In this document: positions 27,850-36,629 of the stretch, one piece after another
Position numbering within the stretch: the first letter of the stretch is position 1
Layout: each line of letters begins with the position of its first letter
NCBI GenBank assembly: GCA_947085035.1
Contig: CAMTUW010000014.1
Coordinates: 33,741 to 97,740, forward strand
Source: CAMTUW01 sp947085035
GTDB taxonomy: Bacteria; Actinomycetota; Coriobacteriia; Anaerosomatales; PHET01
Length of the DNA: 64,000 nt
Reading direction: 5' to 3'
Made by a program: the position numbers and the translations under genes
The notes under the pieces: model-generated
Databases searched by the model: none
What the model saw: only the letters and a program-made list of their open reading frames with translations
Told to the model about the DNA's origin: nothing

Positions 27850-28379
27850 ATGGGTGAGGTCAGGATAGTCAGAGGTATCTCGGCCGATCGGATGACGGCG
27901 GTGACTGACATCCTGATCGAGGCTCTCGCACCGAAGATCGAACTCGTCGTGCGCCCTTCGACTCCCGAGCAGATGAGAGGGCTTGTGGCCAGCGGCATCG
28001 ACGGGAGTCTCGGCTGGATCGCTCTCGACGATGATGACACGGTCGTCGGAGTCGTCGGGGTGGGTGTGCCTGGCAGGCGCTTCTCGCATGTGGGCTCTCG
28101 AGCGCTGGTGCAGGAGTTCGGGGTGCTTGGGGCGATCTCTCGGTGCATCACGGCGATCGGCGAGGAAGTGATGACCCGGCCGGGCAGGCGGCGATGGCGG
28201 ATCGACGCGGCTCGCGCGGCGAGCATCCGAACGGTGGGCCTGAAGTCGTGGATACGAATGAGGGCGCGTATCGCCTCTACGAGAGTGTCGGTTTCAGAAG
28301 CGTGCTCACTGTGCGAACCGGATGGATCACCGCAGGTGCCGGATTCAGGGCCATCCGGTTCATGCGACTGGAGCTGTAG
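27850..28379 (+). pseudogene. Frameshifted GNAT-family acetyltransferase
   Basis: From ATG 27850 the first frame encodes a GNAT-like N-terminal half: VRIVRGISADRMTAVTDIL and then LGWIALDDDDTVVGVVGVGV. After about residue 110 this frame loses all similarity to the family. The typical GNAT ending, EVVDTNEGAYRLYESVGFRS followed by VRTGWITAGAGFRAIRFMRLEL, is in another frame ending at 28379. At least one indel near 28150-28230, where the acetyl-CoA-binding loop should be, has destroyed the gene. It could be a recent inactivation or an assembly error. The gene sits between uvrA and the convergent corA. Confidence 0.65.
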
Positions 28380-28391
28380 GGCGCACAGCGC

Positions 28392-29342
28392 TCACAGCAG
28401 CCCCTTCTTGCGCAACACCAAGGCTGCCAGCGCTGCAAGCAGGACCGACCCTCCCGACACCCACCAGAATGCGCCGACCGACTCAGCGAGCGGGATACCG
28501 ATGACGTTCATCCCGAACCAGCTACCAACGATGGTGGGAACCGCCATGACGATAGCCGCAGAGGTCAGCACCTTCATGACGACGTTGAGGTTGTTCGAGA
28601 TCACCGAGGCCAGGGCATCCATCGTCGAATTGAGGATGTTGGTGTAGATATCAGCCATCTCAAGGGCCTGCTCGGTCTCGATCAGGGCGTCCTCGAGAAG
28701 CTCGGCGTCTTCCTCGAACGCGATGAACACGCTGTTGCGCATCATCCGTCGGAGCACCCCGTGGTTCGCCTTGAGCGATGTCGACAGATAGACCAAGGAC
28801 TTGCCCAGCGACAGCATCTGGATCAGCTCTTCGTTGCGCATGGACTTGCGCAGGCTGTGCTCAAGCCTGTTGCTGAGGTTGTCGATCGCTCGCAGGCTGC
28901 TGACGTAGGTCGCGGCCACCTCGCGGACGATCTGCAGGGTGAAGCGGCCCTTCTTCAGCGTGGAGAACCGGCGGTAGGAGCCCTGGCGGAAGCGGTCGAG
29001 CACCGCGTGCTCGTTGAGGCTCACGGTGACGATCGCATGCGGCGTGTGGATTATGGCGAGCGGGTAGGTCTGGTAGATGGCGACGTTCTCGAAATCCCGC
29101 TCGATCTGCGGAACGTCGAGAATCACCATGAGGTAGTCCTCCTCGAGCTCCATGCGGGGGAGTTCCTCGTCGTCGAGAGCGGCGCGCAGCACTTCGACGT
29201 CCAGTCCGACCATGCTGGAGACGCGCTCGAGTTCCGGCTCGGTGGGCTTGACGACGTCCACCCATACACCACCGCTGTCGGGAAGGGCCTTCAGCGGGGT
29301 GGGTGAAGCGGCGTTCAGACTCTTGTGCCACAGGCGGATCAT
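28392..29342 (-). CDS. corA: CorA-family magnesium/cobalt transporter
   Basis: 316 residues. The large cytoplasmic N-terminal domain starts WHKSLNAASPTPLKALPDSG. Two C-terminal helices follow (VLTSAAIVMAVPTIVGSWFG and VSGGSVLLAALAALVL) with the selectivity motif GMN between them in WFGMNVIGIPL. The long helix carries KSLVYLSTSLKANHGVLRRMM, as in family members. Proteins of this family form pentameric channels for Mg, Co or Ni. The gene converges with the broken acetyltransferase and diverges from uvrC. Confidence 0.92.
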   Translation of the reverse strand: MIRLWHKSLNAASPTPLKALPDSGGVWVDVVKPTEPELERVSSMVGLDVEVLRAALDDEELPRMELEEDYLMVILDVPQIERDFENVAIYQTYPLAIIHTPHAIVTVSLNEHAVLDRFRQGSYRRFSTLKKGRFTLQIVREVAATYVSSLRAIDNLSNRLEHSLRKSMRNEELIQMLSLGKSLVYLSTSLKANHGVLRRMMRNSVFIAFEEDAELLEDALIETEQALEMADIYTNILNSTMDALASVISNNLNVVMKVLTSAAIVMAVPTIVGSWFGMNVIGIPLAESVGAFWWVSGGSVLLAALAALVLRKKGLL

Positions 29343-29428
29343 ATTCGGTGCCTTTCGCTGCCGGGGCGTCGTGCGGTGATGCGACGACCATGTGCACAGC
29401 GTATCTCTTCCGCAGGTGCGTTGTCAGG

Positions 29429-29456
29429 TGACCCGTGGCTCGCGGCTGATACGATG
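29429..29456 (+). promoter_or_regulatory. Candidate uvrC promoter
   Basis: GTGACC (29429-29434), a 16-base spacer and TACGAT (29451-29456), about 28 bases before the uvrC start. The match is moderate and rests on position. Confidence 0.35.
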
Positions 29457-29484
29457 GTGCAGGTCCGTCCTTGTCGGGAGCAGC

Positions 29485-31377
29485 ATGTCTCAGCCGTACC
29501 CAGCCATCGCCGAACAGCTCGCCAGCGTGCCCGACTCTCCCGGCGTCTACCTGTGGAAGGACGACCGCGGCGCGGTTCTTTACGTGGGCAAGGCCAAATC
29601 GCTTCGCAAGCGCATGCGACAGTACGTCGCCGGTCATGATGACAGGCAGATGGTTCCGGTGATGATGGAGCAGGTCGCGAGCTACGACTACGTCGTCACC
29701 ACCAACGAGGTCGAGTCGCTCATCCTCGAGAAGAACCTGATCCGGCAGTTCAGCCCGCCGTATAACGTCGATTACCGGGACGACAAGAGCTACCCGTTCA
29801 TCGCGCTGACGCTCGGCGATCCGTTTCCCGCAATCAAGTTCACGCGCGAGAAGCACCAGCCGGGCACTCGCTATTTCGGCCCCTTCACCGATTCGCGGGC
29901 CGCCCGCGAGACGATGGATATCGTACGCCGCATCGTGCCCTTGTGCCGTGCCACCTGCGCGGAATGGAAGCGCCTGAACGCAAAAGGCGGCGAACCGATC
30001 GGCCGCTCGTGCTTCGACCACCACGTCGGTCTGGGGCCGGGGCCGTGCGTCGGAGCGATCACCCGCGAGGAGTACGCGCACAACGTCGCACGTGTCGCGC
30101 GCTTCCTGACGGGCAAGCACGACGACCTCGAAGGAGAGCTCGAGCGGCAGATGCGTTCAGCTTCGGCCGACCTCGACTACGAGGCCGCTGCCCGCTATCG
30201 CAACCGGCTCGAGGCGGTGCGCTCCATCCGCGAGCGACAGGTAGTTGTGAGCCGACGCAAGCTCGATATGGATGTCGTCGGGTTCTTCCGTGAGGAGACG
30301 GTCGCGGGCGTGCATGTGTTCGTCGTGCGAGAGGGCCGCGTGCTCTATGGCAACGAGTTCGTCCTCGATAAGGGGCTCGACGTTCCCATGCCCGAGCTCG
30401 TCGAGGGTTTCCTCACCCGCTACTACGACGTTGCGGAGATTCCGCGTGAACTCGTTTTGCCCCAGCTTCCCGAAGACCCTGAGGTCGTGGCGCGGTGGCT
30501 TTCCGATACGCGCGGCACGAAGGTAGTGCTGACGGCCCCGGTGCGCGGAGAGAAGCAGCGGCTTCTCGCCATGGGGCAGCGCAACGCGCAGCACACGCTC
30601 ATGCGCTTCAAGGTGCGCACCCGCTACGACGAGGAGCGGCTCAACACCGCGCTGTTGCAGATTGAAAGCGCGCTCGCGCTGGCGGCGGCACCTCTGCGCA
30701 TCGAGTGCTTCGATGTCTCGACGCTTCACGGCACGCACTCGGTCGCATCGATGGTCGTCTTCTCCAACGGGCGTCCCGACACGAAGGCGTACCGACGCTT
30801 CAAGATCCGCGCCGAGACGGGCGCGGCGAACGATGTGGCCATGATGAGAGAGGTCCTGAGTCGCCGGTTCGCGCCGGAGCGCATGGAGGACGGCCGCTTC
30901 GGCTCGCCCCCCGACCTCGTGATCGTCGACGGGGGCACCCCTCAGCTGGGCGCGGCCACGGCCGTGCTCGCCGACCTCGGGCTGGGACACATACCCGTCG
31001 TCGGCCTGGCGAAACGCGAGGAGGAGCTGTTCGTCACCTGGTCCGACGAGCCGGTGGTTCTACCGACGGGTTCGCCCGCTCTCTTCCTCGTCAAACGTGT
31101 GCGTGATGAGGCGCATCGGTTCGCGATCGAGTATCACCGGGTGTTGCGGGGCAAGGCGATGAAGGCGAGCGTGCTCGATGACATTCTCGGAGTCGGTCCC
31201 AAGCGCAAGAAGGCGCTGCTGCGCCATTTCGGCAGCGTGAAGCGGTTGTCCGAGGCGAGCGTCGACGAGATCGCGGCCGTCCCCGGAATCCCGAGAGACG
31301 TCGCCGTGACGGTCAACTCCGCGGTCAGCGCGTATACTGTTCCAGCCGTCCACGCGCCGAAGAAGGAGAACCGATGA
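29485..31377 (+). CDS. uvrC: UvrABC excinuclease subunit C
   Basis: 630 residues from ATG 29485 with a GGGAG site. The N-terminal GIY-YIG nuclease domain has PDSPGVYLWKDDRGAVLYVGK-type sequence and YDYVVTTNEVESLILEKNLI. The UVR segment around 220-255 has YEAAARYRNRLEAV. The RNase H-like C-terminal nuclease has RIECFDVSTLHGTHSVASMV and VIVDGGTPQL. The tandem helix-hairpin-helix end has DDILGVGPKRKKALLRHFGS. UvrC makes both incisions around the lesion. Its stop overlaps the rapZ start as ATGA, so it heads the rapZ-yvcK-whiA operon. Confidence 0.97.
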   Translation: MSQPYPAIAEQLASVPDSPGVYLWKDDRGAVLYVGKAKSLRKRMRQYVAGHDDRQMVPVMMEQVASYDYVVTTNEVESLILEKNLIRQFSPPYNVDYRDDKSYPFIALTLGDPFPAIKFTREKHQPGTRYFGPFTDSRAARETMDIVRRIVPLCRATCAEWKRLNAKGGEPIGRSCFDHHVGLGPGPCVGAITREEYAHNVARVARFLTGKHDDLEGELERQMRSASADLDYEAAARYRNRLEAVRSIRERQVVVSRRKLDMDVVGFFREETVAGVHVFVVREGRVLYGNEFVLDKGLDVPMPELVEGFLTRYYDVAEIPRELVLPQLPEDPEVVARWLSDTRGTKVVLTAPVRGEKQRLLAMGQRNAQHTLMRFKVRTRYDEERLNTALLQIESALALAAAPLRIECFDVSTLHGTHSVASMVVFSNGRPDTKAYRRFKIRAETGAANDVAMMREVLSRRFAPERMEDGRFGSPPDLVIVDGGTPQLGAATAVLADLGLGHIPVVGLAKREEELFVTWSDEPVVLPTGSPALFLVKRVRDEAHRFAIEYHRVLRGKAMKASVLDDILGVGPKRKKALLRHFGSVKRLSEASVDEIAAVPGIPRDVAVTVNSAVSAYTVPAVHAPKKENR

Positions 31378-32297
31378 GCGACGCGTGCGCCTCCGGATCG
31401 TCTGAGCAGCCCGTGCAGCCGGCTCCAGAGCTGGTCGTCATCACCGGTATGTCCGGTGCCGGTCGCTCCGAGGCCATCCACACCTTCGAGGACCTCGGCT
31501 ACTTCTGCATCGACAATCTGCCGCCCGGATTCATCCCGAAACTCACAGAGCTCGCAGCGCTTCCCGGTAGCCGGGTCAGACGGGTCGCGGTCGTGTGCGA
31601 TGTTCGGGGAGGCGAGTTCTTCGAAGAACTCGTGGGTGAGCTCGACAGCCTGCACGAGCGAGGGGTCTCTCATCGAGTGGTCTTTCTCGAGGCTGACGAC
31701 TCGGTGATCCTGAACCGTTTCAAAGAGACGAGGCGCCGTCATCCTCTGTGCGAGACGGGACTCGGACTCGTCGAGGCGATAGAGGCCGAGCGAGCGGCGC
31801 TCAGGCCGATGCGTGCGCGCTCGGACATCGTGATCGACACGAGCGGGATGAAGCTCGCCGAACTGCGTCGCCGCATCCGCGAGGACGTGGTCGCCGAGTC
31901 ACCCATCGATTCTCTCGCGGTGGCGGTCTCGTCATTCGGCTTCAAGTACGGCTCTCCCACGGACGCAGACGTCGTCATGGACGTGCGCTTCCTGCCGAAC
32001 CCCTTCTACGATCCGCTGCTCGGACCGATGAGCGGGCTGGACGAACCGGTGCGACAGTTCGTCCTTTCGCGCGATGAGACCACCTCGTTCCTCGACAGAT
32101 GGCTCGCGCTGCTCGACACCGTGATGCCCGGTTACCTGGCCGAAGGCAAAAGTCACCTCGCTATCGCGCTGGGGTGCACCGGTGGCCGTCACCGGTCGGT
32201 CGCGCTTGCCGAGGTCACGGCGGGACATCTGCGGGGGAGAGGCTTTCGCGTGAACCTCGTGCATCGCGACATGGGACGGGATCCGGGAACCACGTGA
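31374..32297 (+). CDS. rapZ: RapZ/YvcJ-family nucleotide-binding protein
   Basis: 307 residues from ATG 31374, overlapping the uvrC stop. The P-loop VVITGMSGAGRSEA lies at about 22-35, with Arg in place of the usual Lys, as is common in this family. DLGYFCIDNLPPGFIPKL is the family signature. The C-terminal domain has FGFKYGSPTDADVVMDVRFLPNPFY and IALGCTGGRHRS. In E. coli RapZ controls glmS through small RNAs; in Gram-positives the role of YvcJ is less clear. The uvrC-rapZ-yvcK-whiA order is a classic Gram-positive cluster. Confidence 0.95.
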   Translation: MSDACASGSSEQPVQPAPELVVITGMSGAGRSEAIHTFEDLGYFCIDNLPPGFIPKLTELAALPGSRVRRVAVVCDVRGGEFFEELVGELDSLHERGVSHRVVFLEADDSVILNRFKETRRRHPLCETGLGLVEAIEAERAALRPMRARSDIVIDTSGMKLAELRRRIREDVVAESPIDSLAVAVSSFGFKYGSPTDADVVMDVRFLPNPFYDPLLGPMSGLDEPVRQFVLSRDETTSFLDRWLALLDTVMPGYLAEGKSHLAIALGCTGGRHRSVALAEVTAGHLRGRGFRVNLVHRDMGRDPGTT

Positions 32298-33253
32298 GCG
32301 CCCCCAACAGCCGCGCCGTCGCCATAGGGGGAGGCACCGGGCTTCCGCATGTGCTGCGTTGCCTCGTGGATCTCGGCTGCTACACCACCGCGATCGTCAC
32401 GATGGCCGATGACGGCGGTTCCTCGGGGGTTCTTCGCCGCCAACTCGGGATACTGCCGCCCGGTGACATCCGAAACTGTCTCGTGGCCCTCGCGGATAAG
32501 GACGAGTCGGTTCTCGCCGAAGTGTTCCAGTATCGCTTCGCCGAAGGCGAGGGGCTTGCCGGACACGCTTTGGGCAACCTCATCCTCGCGGCGTTGGCCG
32601 ATATCACCGGGGATTTCGCCCGTGCCGTCGAGATCGCCGGAGAACACCTCCACGTCCGTGGGTGCGTGCTGCCCTCCACGCTTCATGACGTGCGGCTTCA
32701 CGGCATCGACCGTGTTGGCGCTGAAGTGTTCGGCCAAGCGTTGCTCGCATCGAACCCGGAGCCCGTCGAGCGGGTGTTCCTCGACCCCCAGAACCCTCCC
32801 GCTCACGCTCCCGCGCTTGAAGCCATCAGCGCCGCCGATGTCGTGGTCATCGGTCCGGGCTCCCTGTTCACGAGCGTCATCCCGAACTTCCTCGTTCAGG
32901 GAATGTCCGAGGCGCTTCGGGAGAGCCGTGCGATGCGTGTCTACGTCTGCAACGTTGCCAACATGCGCGGAGAGACCGCTGGCCTGAACGCGCATGACCA
33001 CGTCGAGGCGCTTATCGCCCACGGGCTCGTGGGCGCCATCGACGCGGTGCTCGTCCACGAGAGTGCTTGTGCGTCGGGTGCCGTGTGCGATGATGCCAGC
33101 GGTGTCGGACGAGTTGACGCGAGCGCGGAAGTGAGAGCGCGCATCGCGGCCGGGGGCATGCGTGTCCATGTGGCCGACCTGATCGATCCGTCTGCGCCAT
33201 TCAGCCATGACAGCGAACAGTTGAAGCGCGCTATCGAGGAGGTGCTGGCGTAG
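32294..33253 (+). CDS. yvcK: YvcK-family gluconeogenesis/cell-wall factor (CofD-like)
   Basis: 319 residues from GTG 32294, which overlaps the rapZ stop as GTGA. It carries IGGGTGLPHVLRCL, the DDGGSSGVLR motif, LPPGDIRNCLVAL, FAEGEGLAGHALGNLILAAL, VIGPGSLFTSVIPNFLV and YVCNVANMRGETAGL. All are typical of the YvcK/MgfK group related to CofD. These proteins bind UDP-sugars and are needed for peptidoglycan balance during growth on gluconeogenic carbon. The upstream part of the same frame has no ribosome site and was excluded. It abuts whiA with no gap. Confidence 0.94.
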   Translation: MSAPNSRAVAIGGGTGLPHVLRCLVDLGCYTTAIVTMADDGGSSGVLRRQLGILPPGDIRNCLVALADKDESVLAEVFQYRFAEGEGLAGHALGNLILAALADITGDFARAVEIAGEHLHVRGCVLPSTLHDVRLHGIDRVGAEVFGQALLASNPEPVERVFLDPQNPPAHAPALEAISAADVVVIGPGSLFTSVIPNFLVQGMSEALRESRAMRVYVCNVANMRGETAGLNAHDHVEALIAHGLVGAIDAVLVHESACASGAVCDDASGVGRVDASAEVRARIAAGGMRVHVADLIDPSAPFSHDSEQLKRAIEEVLA

Positions 33254-34198
33254 ATGTCTTTCACCGCCGAGGTCAAAGACGAACTCTCGCGCGTCGAGCC
33301 TCGCCGCGCGTGCTGTACGAAGGCTCAGCTGGCGGCGCTCGTGCGAATCGAGGGTACGCTGCACATCACAGGACCCAAACGCTACCGCCTCGAGATCGCG
33401 ACGGAAACAGCCCCCGTTGCTCGCAACACCATCAAGCTTCTGCATGGCGTATACGGGCTCAAGACCGAACTCACCGTACGGCGCAGCGTCCTTCACAAGA
33501 CCAACAACTACCTGATCACCGTACCCGTGCAACCTCGCCTGGATGCCGCACTCGGAGAGCTCGGCATCGTGGGCGAGAACGGCTTCCAGCTGGGTGTCGA
33601 GCCGAATCTGGTGCAGCGTGACTGCTGCGCGATCGCGTATCTGCGCGGAGCGTTTCTCGGTGGCGGTTTCGTGGCGGACCCGCACGGAGACTTCCATTTC
33701 GAGCTCACCGCTGAGAGCGAGCAGCTCGCCGAGGATCTCGCGGCGCTGATGACGCGGTTCGGCATCGACGTGCGCATCGCGACACGTCGCGGGACCCACG
33801 CGGTCTACCTCAAGGGCGCCGAACCGATCGTCACCTTCCTCGCGCTGGTGGGCGCGCATCGCGCTTTGCTGCGAACCGAGGACGTCCGAATCGTGAAATC
33901 GGTGCGAAACGACGTGAACCGGCTGGTCAACGCCGAGATAGCGAATCAGATCAAGACGGCTGAAGCGGCGCTCGGTCAACTCGAGGCGATCGAGTACCTC
34001 ACGGCGACCATGGGTCTTGAAAGCCTACCGCCGGCACTGGGTGAGCTGGCGCATCTCAGGATGACGCACCCCCACGTCTCCTTGCGAGAACTCGGAGAAC
34101 TCGCGGATCCGCCGCTGTCCAAGTCGGCGGTATATCATAGGGTGCGACGCATCGAGGAGTTGGCGGAGCGGATGCGCTCTGGCGCGGGCGTCAGTTGA
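33254..34198 (+). CDS. whiA: WhiA-family DNA-binding regulator
   Basis: 314 residues from ATG 33254, directly after the yvcK stop. The N-terminal part resembles a degenerate LAGLIDADG homing endonuclease fold: MSFTAEVKDELSRVEP, AALVRIEGTLHI, CCAIAYLRGAFLGGGFVADP and FHFEL. The C-terminal helix-turn-helix reads LREDLGELADPPLSKSAVYHRVRR-like (DPPLSKSAVYHRVRRIEELA visible). In Streptomyces it controls sporulation septation with WhiB; in non-sporulating Gram-positives it affects division and growth. The position at the end of the rapZ-yvcK-whiA cluster is conserved. Confidence 0.95.
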   Translation: MSFTAEVKDELSRVEPRRACCTKAQLAALVRIEGTLHITGPKRYRLEIATETAPVARNTIKLLHGVYGLKTELTVRRSVLHKTNNYLITVPVQPRLDAALGELGIVGENGFQLGVEPNLVQRDCCAIAYLRGAFLGGGFVADPHGDFHFELTAESEQLAEDLAALMTRFGIDVRIATRRGTHAVYLKGAEPIVTFLALVGAHRALLRTEDVRIVKSVRNDVNRLVNAEIANQIKTAEAALGQLEAIEYLTATMGLESLPPALGELAHLRMTHPHVSLRELGELADPPLSKSAVYHRVRRIEELAERMRSGAGVS

Positions 34199-34295
34199 GC
34201 AGGGCAGTACTCGCACGGCTTCTCGAATCAGCGTGCGGTTCGTCGTTGACGCGGTCGCATCGGAGCGATCGCATCGAGTCCAGGGAGGGATTCTT

Positions 34296-35300
34296 GTGAC
34301 GATCAAGGTCGGCATCAACGGTTTCGGACGTATCGGTCGTCTTGTGTTTCGGGCCATGGAGAGTGATCCCGCGCTTGAAGTGGTGGCTGTCAACGACCTC
34401 ACAGATAGCGCGACCCTCGCGCACCTGCTGAAGTACGACTCGGTTCACGGACGTTTCGACGGCACTGTCGAGGCGACCGACGGTGGCATCATCGTCAACG
34501 GTCGCACCGTGACGGTCTCGGCGGAGCGCAGCCCTGCGGACCTCACATGGGGAGCGCTCGGGGTCGACCTCGTGGTCGAGTCGACCGGATTCTTCACCGA
34601 CGCCACGAAAGCGAAGGCGCACATCGACGCCGGCGCCAAGCGCGTCATCATCTCGGCTCCCGCCACGAACGAGGACATCACCATCGTCTTGGGTGTCAAC
34701 GAAGACGACTACGACCCCGCCAAGCACTTCGTCGTCTCGAACGCTTCGTGCACCACGAACTGCCTCGCGCCCTTCGCCAAGGTGCTGCGTGACTCCTTCG
34801 GGCTCAAGGCCGGATTCATGAACACGATCCACAGCTACACGAACGACCAGGTCACGCTGGACGCGCCTCACAAGGACCTTCGTCGTGCTCGTTCCGCTGC
34901 GGTTTCGATCATCCCGACCTCGACCGGCGCCGCGAAGGCGATAGGCCTCGTCATGCCCGACATGTTGGGCAAGCTCGACGGCATGTCCATGCGCGTTCCC
35001 ACGCCGGACGGCTCGGTCGTCGACCTGGTCGCCGAACTCGAGACCTCAGTCACGAAGGAGCAGATCAACGCCGCGATGAAGGCCGCTGCGGACGGTCCGA
35101 TGAATGGCTTCCTCGAGTACTGCACCGATCCGATCGTCTCGATCGACGTCGTGGGCAACCCCGCCTCGTCGGTCTTCGACTCGCTCCAGACCATGGTCAT
35201 GGGTGGCGAGGGCACGTTCGTGAAGTGCGTCTCGTGGTACGACAACGAGTGGGGTTACTCCTGCCGCGTCAAGGACCTCGCCAAGCTCATGATGGCGTAG
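34296..35300 (+). CDS. gap: Glyceraldehyde-3-phosphate dehydrogenase
   Basis: 334 residues from GTG 34296 with a CAGGGAGGGA site. NAD-binding IKVGINGFGRIGRLVFRA opens the protein. The catalytic Cys152 is in SNASCTTNCLAP, followed by HSYTNDQVTLDAPHKDLRRAR and the C-terminal VSWYDNEWGYSCRV. It oxidises glyceraldehyde-3-phosphate to 1,3-bisphosphoglycerate. Asp/Asn at the first strand end (VVAVNDLTD) suggests NAD preference. It leads the glycolytic operon gap-pgk-tpiA-gpmI; GC-rich hairpins lie in the first two gaps. Confidence 0.97.
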   Translation: MTIKVGINGFGRIGRLVFRAMESDPALEVVAVNDLTDSATLAHLLKYDSVHGRFDGTVEATDGGIIVNGRTVTVSAERSPADLTWGALGVDLVVESTGFFTDATKAKAHIDAGAKRVIISAPATNEDITIVLGVNEDDYDPAKHFVVSNASCTTNCLAPFAKVLRDSFGLKAGFMNTIHSYTNDQVTLDAPHKDLRRARSAAVSIIPTSTGAAKAIGLVMPDMLGKLDGMSMRVPTPDGSVVDLVAELETSVTKEQINAAMKAAADGPMNGFLEYCTDPIVSIDVVGNPASSVFDSLQTMVMGGEGTFVKCVSWYDNEWGYSCRVKDLAKLMMA

Positions 35301-35326
35301 CTGCACCAAGCAGTGATCAACCCGAC

Positions 35327-35347
35327 GGGGCCCTCGAGAAGGGCCCC
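35327..35347 (+). terminator. Intercistronic hairpin between gap and pgk
   Basis: GGGGCCC (35327-35333) pairs with GGGCCCC (35341-35347) across a seven-base loop, 27 bases after the gap stop. There is no U-run, so it may reduce read-through or stabilise the gap transcript; it is not a full terminator. Confidence 0.5.
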
Positions 35348-35381
35348 GCTTCACAGTCAGCCGCCGTCACCGGAGGATCCG

Positions 35382-36569
35382 ATGTTCGCCAAGAAATCCG
35401 TCAAAGACGCTGAAGTGACAGGCAAGCGAGTCCTCGTCCGCGTCGACTTCAACGTGCCGCTCTCGGAGGGTGCCGTCACCGACGATACCCGGATCAGGGC
35501 TGCCTTGCCTACGATCCGCTATCTCCTCGATCACGGTGCCCGCGTCGTGCTGATGAGTCACTTGGGACGCCCCAACGGCGAGCCGGACCTTCGCTACTCG
35601 CTCAAGCCGGTACGTAGGGCGCTGCAGCGCCTGATCGGACGCAACGTCGCGTTCTCGCCCGAAACCGTCGGCCCCGAGACCGAGGAGGCCGTCGGCCGGA
35701 TGATCGAGGGCGAGATCCTGATGCTCGAGAACGTTCGCTTCCATCCCGGCGAGAAGGCCAACGACCCCACGTTCGCGAAACAACTCGCGGCGCTTGGCGA
35801 CGTCTACGTGAATGACGCCTTCGGTGCGGCGCATCGCGCACACGCCTCCACCGCCGGCGTGGCACAGTTCCTGCCCGCATACGCAGGCCTGCTCCTCGCC
35901 CGTGAGATCGAGACGCTCACCGGTATGCTGGCCGATCCGGATCGCCCGTTCGTCGCGATCCTGGGCGGCAGCAAGGTCAGCGACAAGTTCGGCGTCATCG
36001 AGAAGCTCATCGACTGTGTGGATACCCTGTTGATCGGCGGCGGCATGGCTTTCACCTTCCTTGTCGCCAAGGGCATCGAGGTGGGTGACTCGCTCGTCGA
36101 GTCTGAGTGGGTCGAGCCGGCGAAACGGATGCTCAAGAAGGCGCAGAACGCCCGTGCGGAGATCGTCCTTCCCACCGACTTCGTCATCGCATGTGAGATC
36201 GCCGACGACGCCGAGACCCGCGTCGTGGGCCGTGAGGAGATTCCGGCCGGCATGAAGGGGCTCGACATCGGGCCCAGTTCGGTGGAGCTCTTCAAGGGCG
36301 AGATCGCCGGCGCGAAGACGATCTTCTGGAACGGCCCGATGGGTGTGTTCGAGATGACTCCGTTCGAGGCGGGTACCAGAGAGGTCGCCGTCGCGGTGGG
36401 CCGCAACAACCGCGCTGCTTCGATCATCGGCGGCGGCGACTCGGTGGCCGCGCTCAAGAAGTTCGGCCTTGAGGACCGCGTGACGTTCGTCTCGACCGGT
36501 GGCGGTGCCAGCATCAAGCTGCTCGAGGGAGCGACCCTGCCGGGCCTGGAGGCACTGCTCGACAAGTGA
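35382..36569 (+). CDS. pgk: Phosphoglycerate kinase
   Basis: 395 residues from ATG 35382 with a CGGAGGA site. The signature VLVRVDFNVPLSEG is near the start, then LMSHLGRPNGE, MLENVRFHPGE, NDAFGAAHRAHAS and the nucleotide-binding AILGGSKVSDKFGVIEKL. Near the end are WNGPMGVFE and STGGGASIKLLEG. It makes ATP from 1,3-bisphosphoglycerate. It is the second gene of the glycolytic operon. Confidence 0.97.
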   Translation: MFAKKSVKDAEVTGKRVLVRVDFNVPLSEGAVTDDTRIRAALPTIRYLLDHGARVVLMSHLGRPNGEPDLRYSLKPVRRALQRLIGRNVAFSPETVGPETEEAVGRMIEGEILMLENVRFHPGEKANDPTFAKQLAALGDVYVNDAFGAAHRAHASTAGVAQFLPAYAGLLLAREIETLTGMLADPDRPFVAILGGSKVSDKFGVIEKLIDCVDTLLIGGGMAFTFLVAKGIEVGDSLVESEWVEPAKRMLKKAQNARAEIVLPTDFVIACEIADDAETRVVGREEIPAGMKGLDIGPSSVELFKGEIAGAKTIFWNGPMGVFEMTPFEAGTREVAVAVGRNNRAASIIGGGDSVAALKKFGLEDRVTFVSTGGGASIKLLEGATLPGLEALLDK

Positions 36570-36575
36570 CCACGA

Positions 36576-36591
36576 GGGCGCTTCCGCGCCC
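36576..36591 (+). terminator. Intercistronic hairpin between pgk and tpiA
   Basis: GGGCGC (36576-36581) pairs with GCGCCC (36586-36591) around a TTCC tetraloop, seven bases after the pgk stop. There is no U-run. Together with the gap-pgk hairpin, it may define processing or stability borders. Confidence 0.45.
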
Positions 36592-36629
36592 GTCTCGCCG
36601 CATCAACCCGCGGCGGAAAGGAGTGCGAC

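Noticed and set aside
32189..33979. A 596-codon open frame on the minus strand opposite yvcK and whiA
   Set aside because: It is antisense to well-identified genes, has no ribosome site or family features, and is expected in GC-rich DNA. The same applies to long antisense frames opposite oppA (39827-41179) and amtB (23508-24788).
35301..35381. A full transcription terminator separating gap from pgk
   Set aside because: The hairpin has no U-run, and the glycolytic genes continue closely in the same direction, so it is more likely an intercistronic structure.
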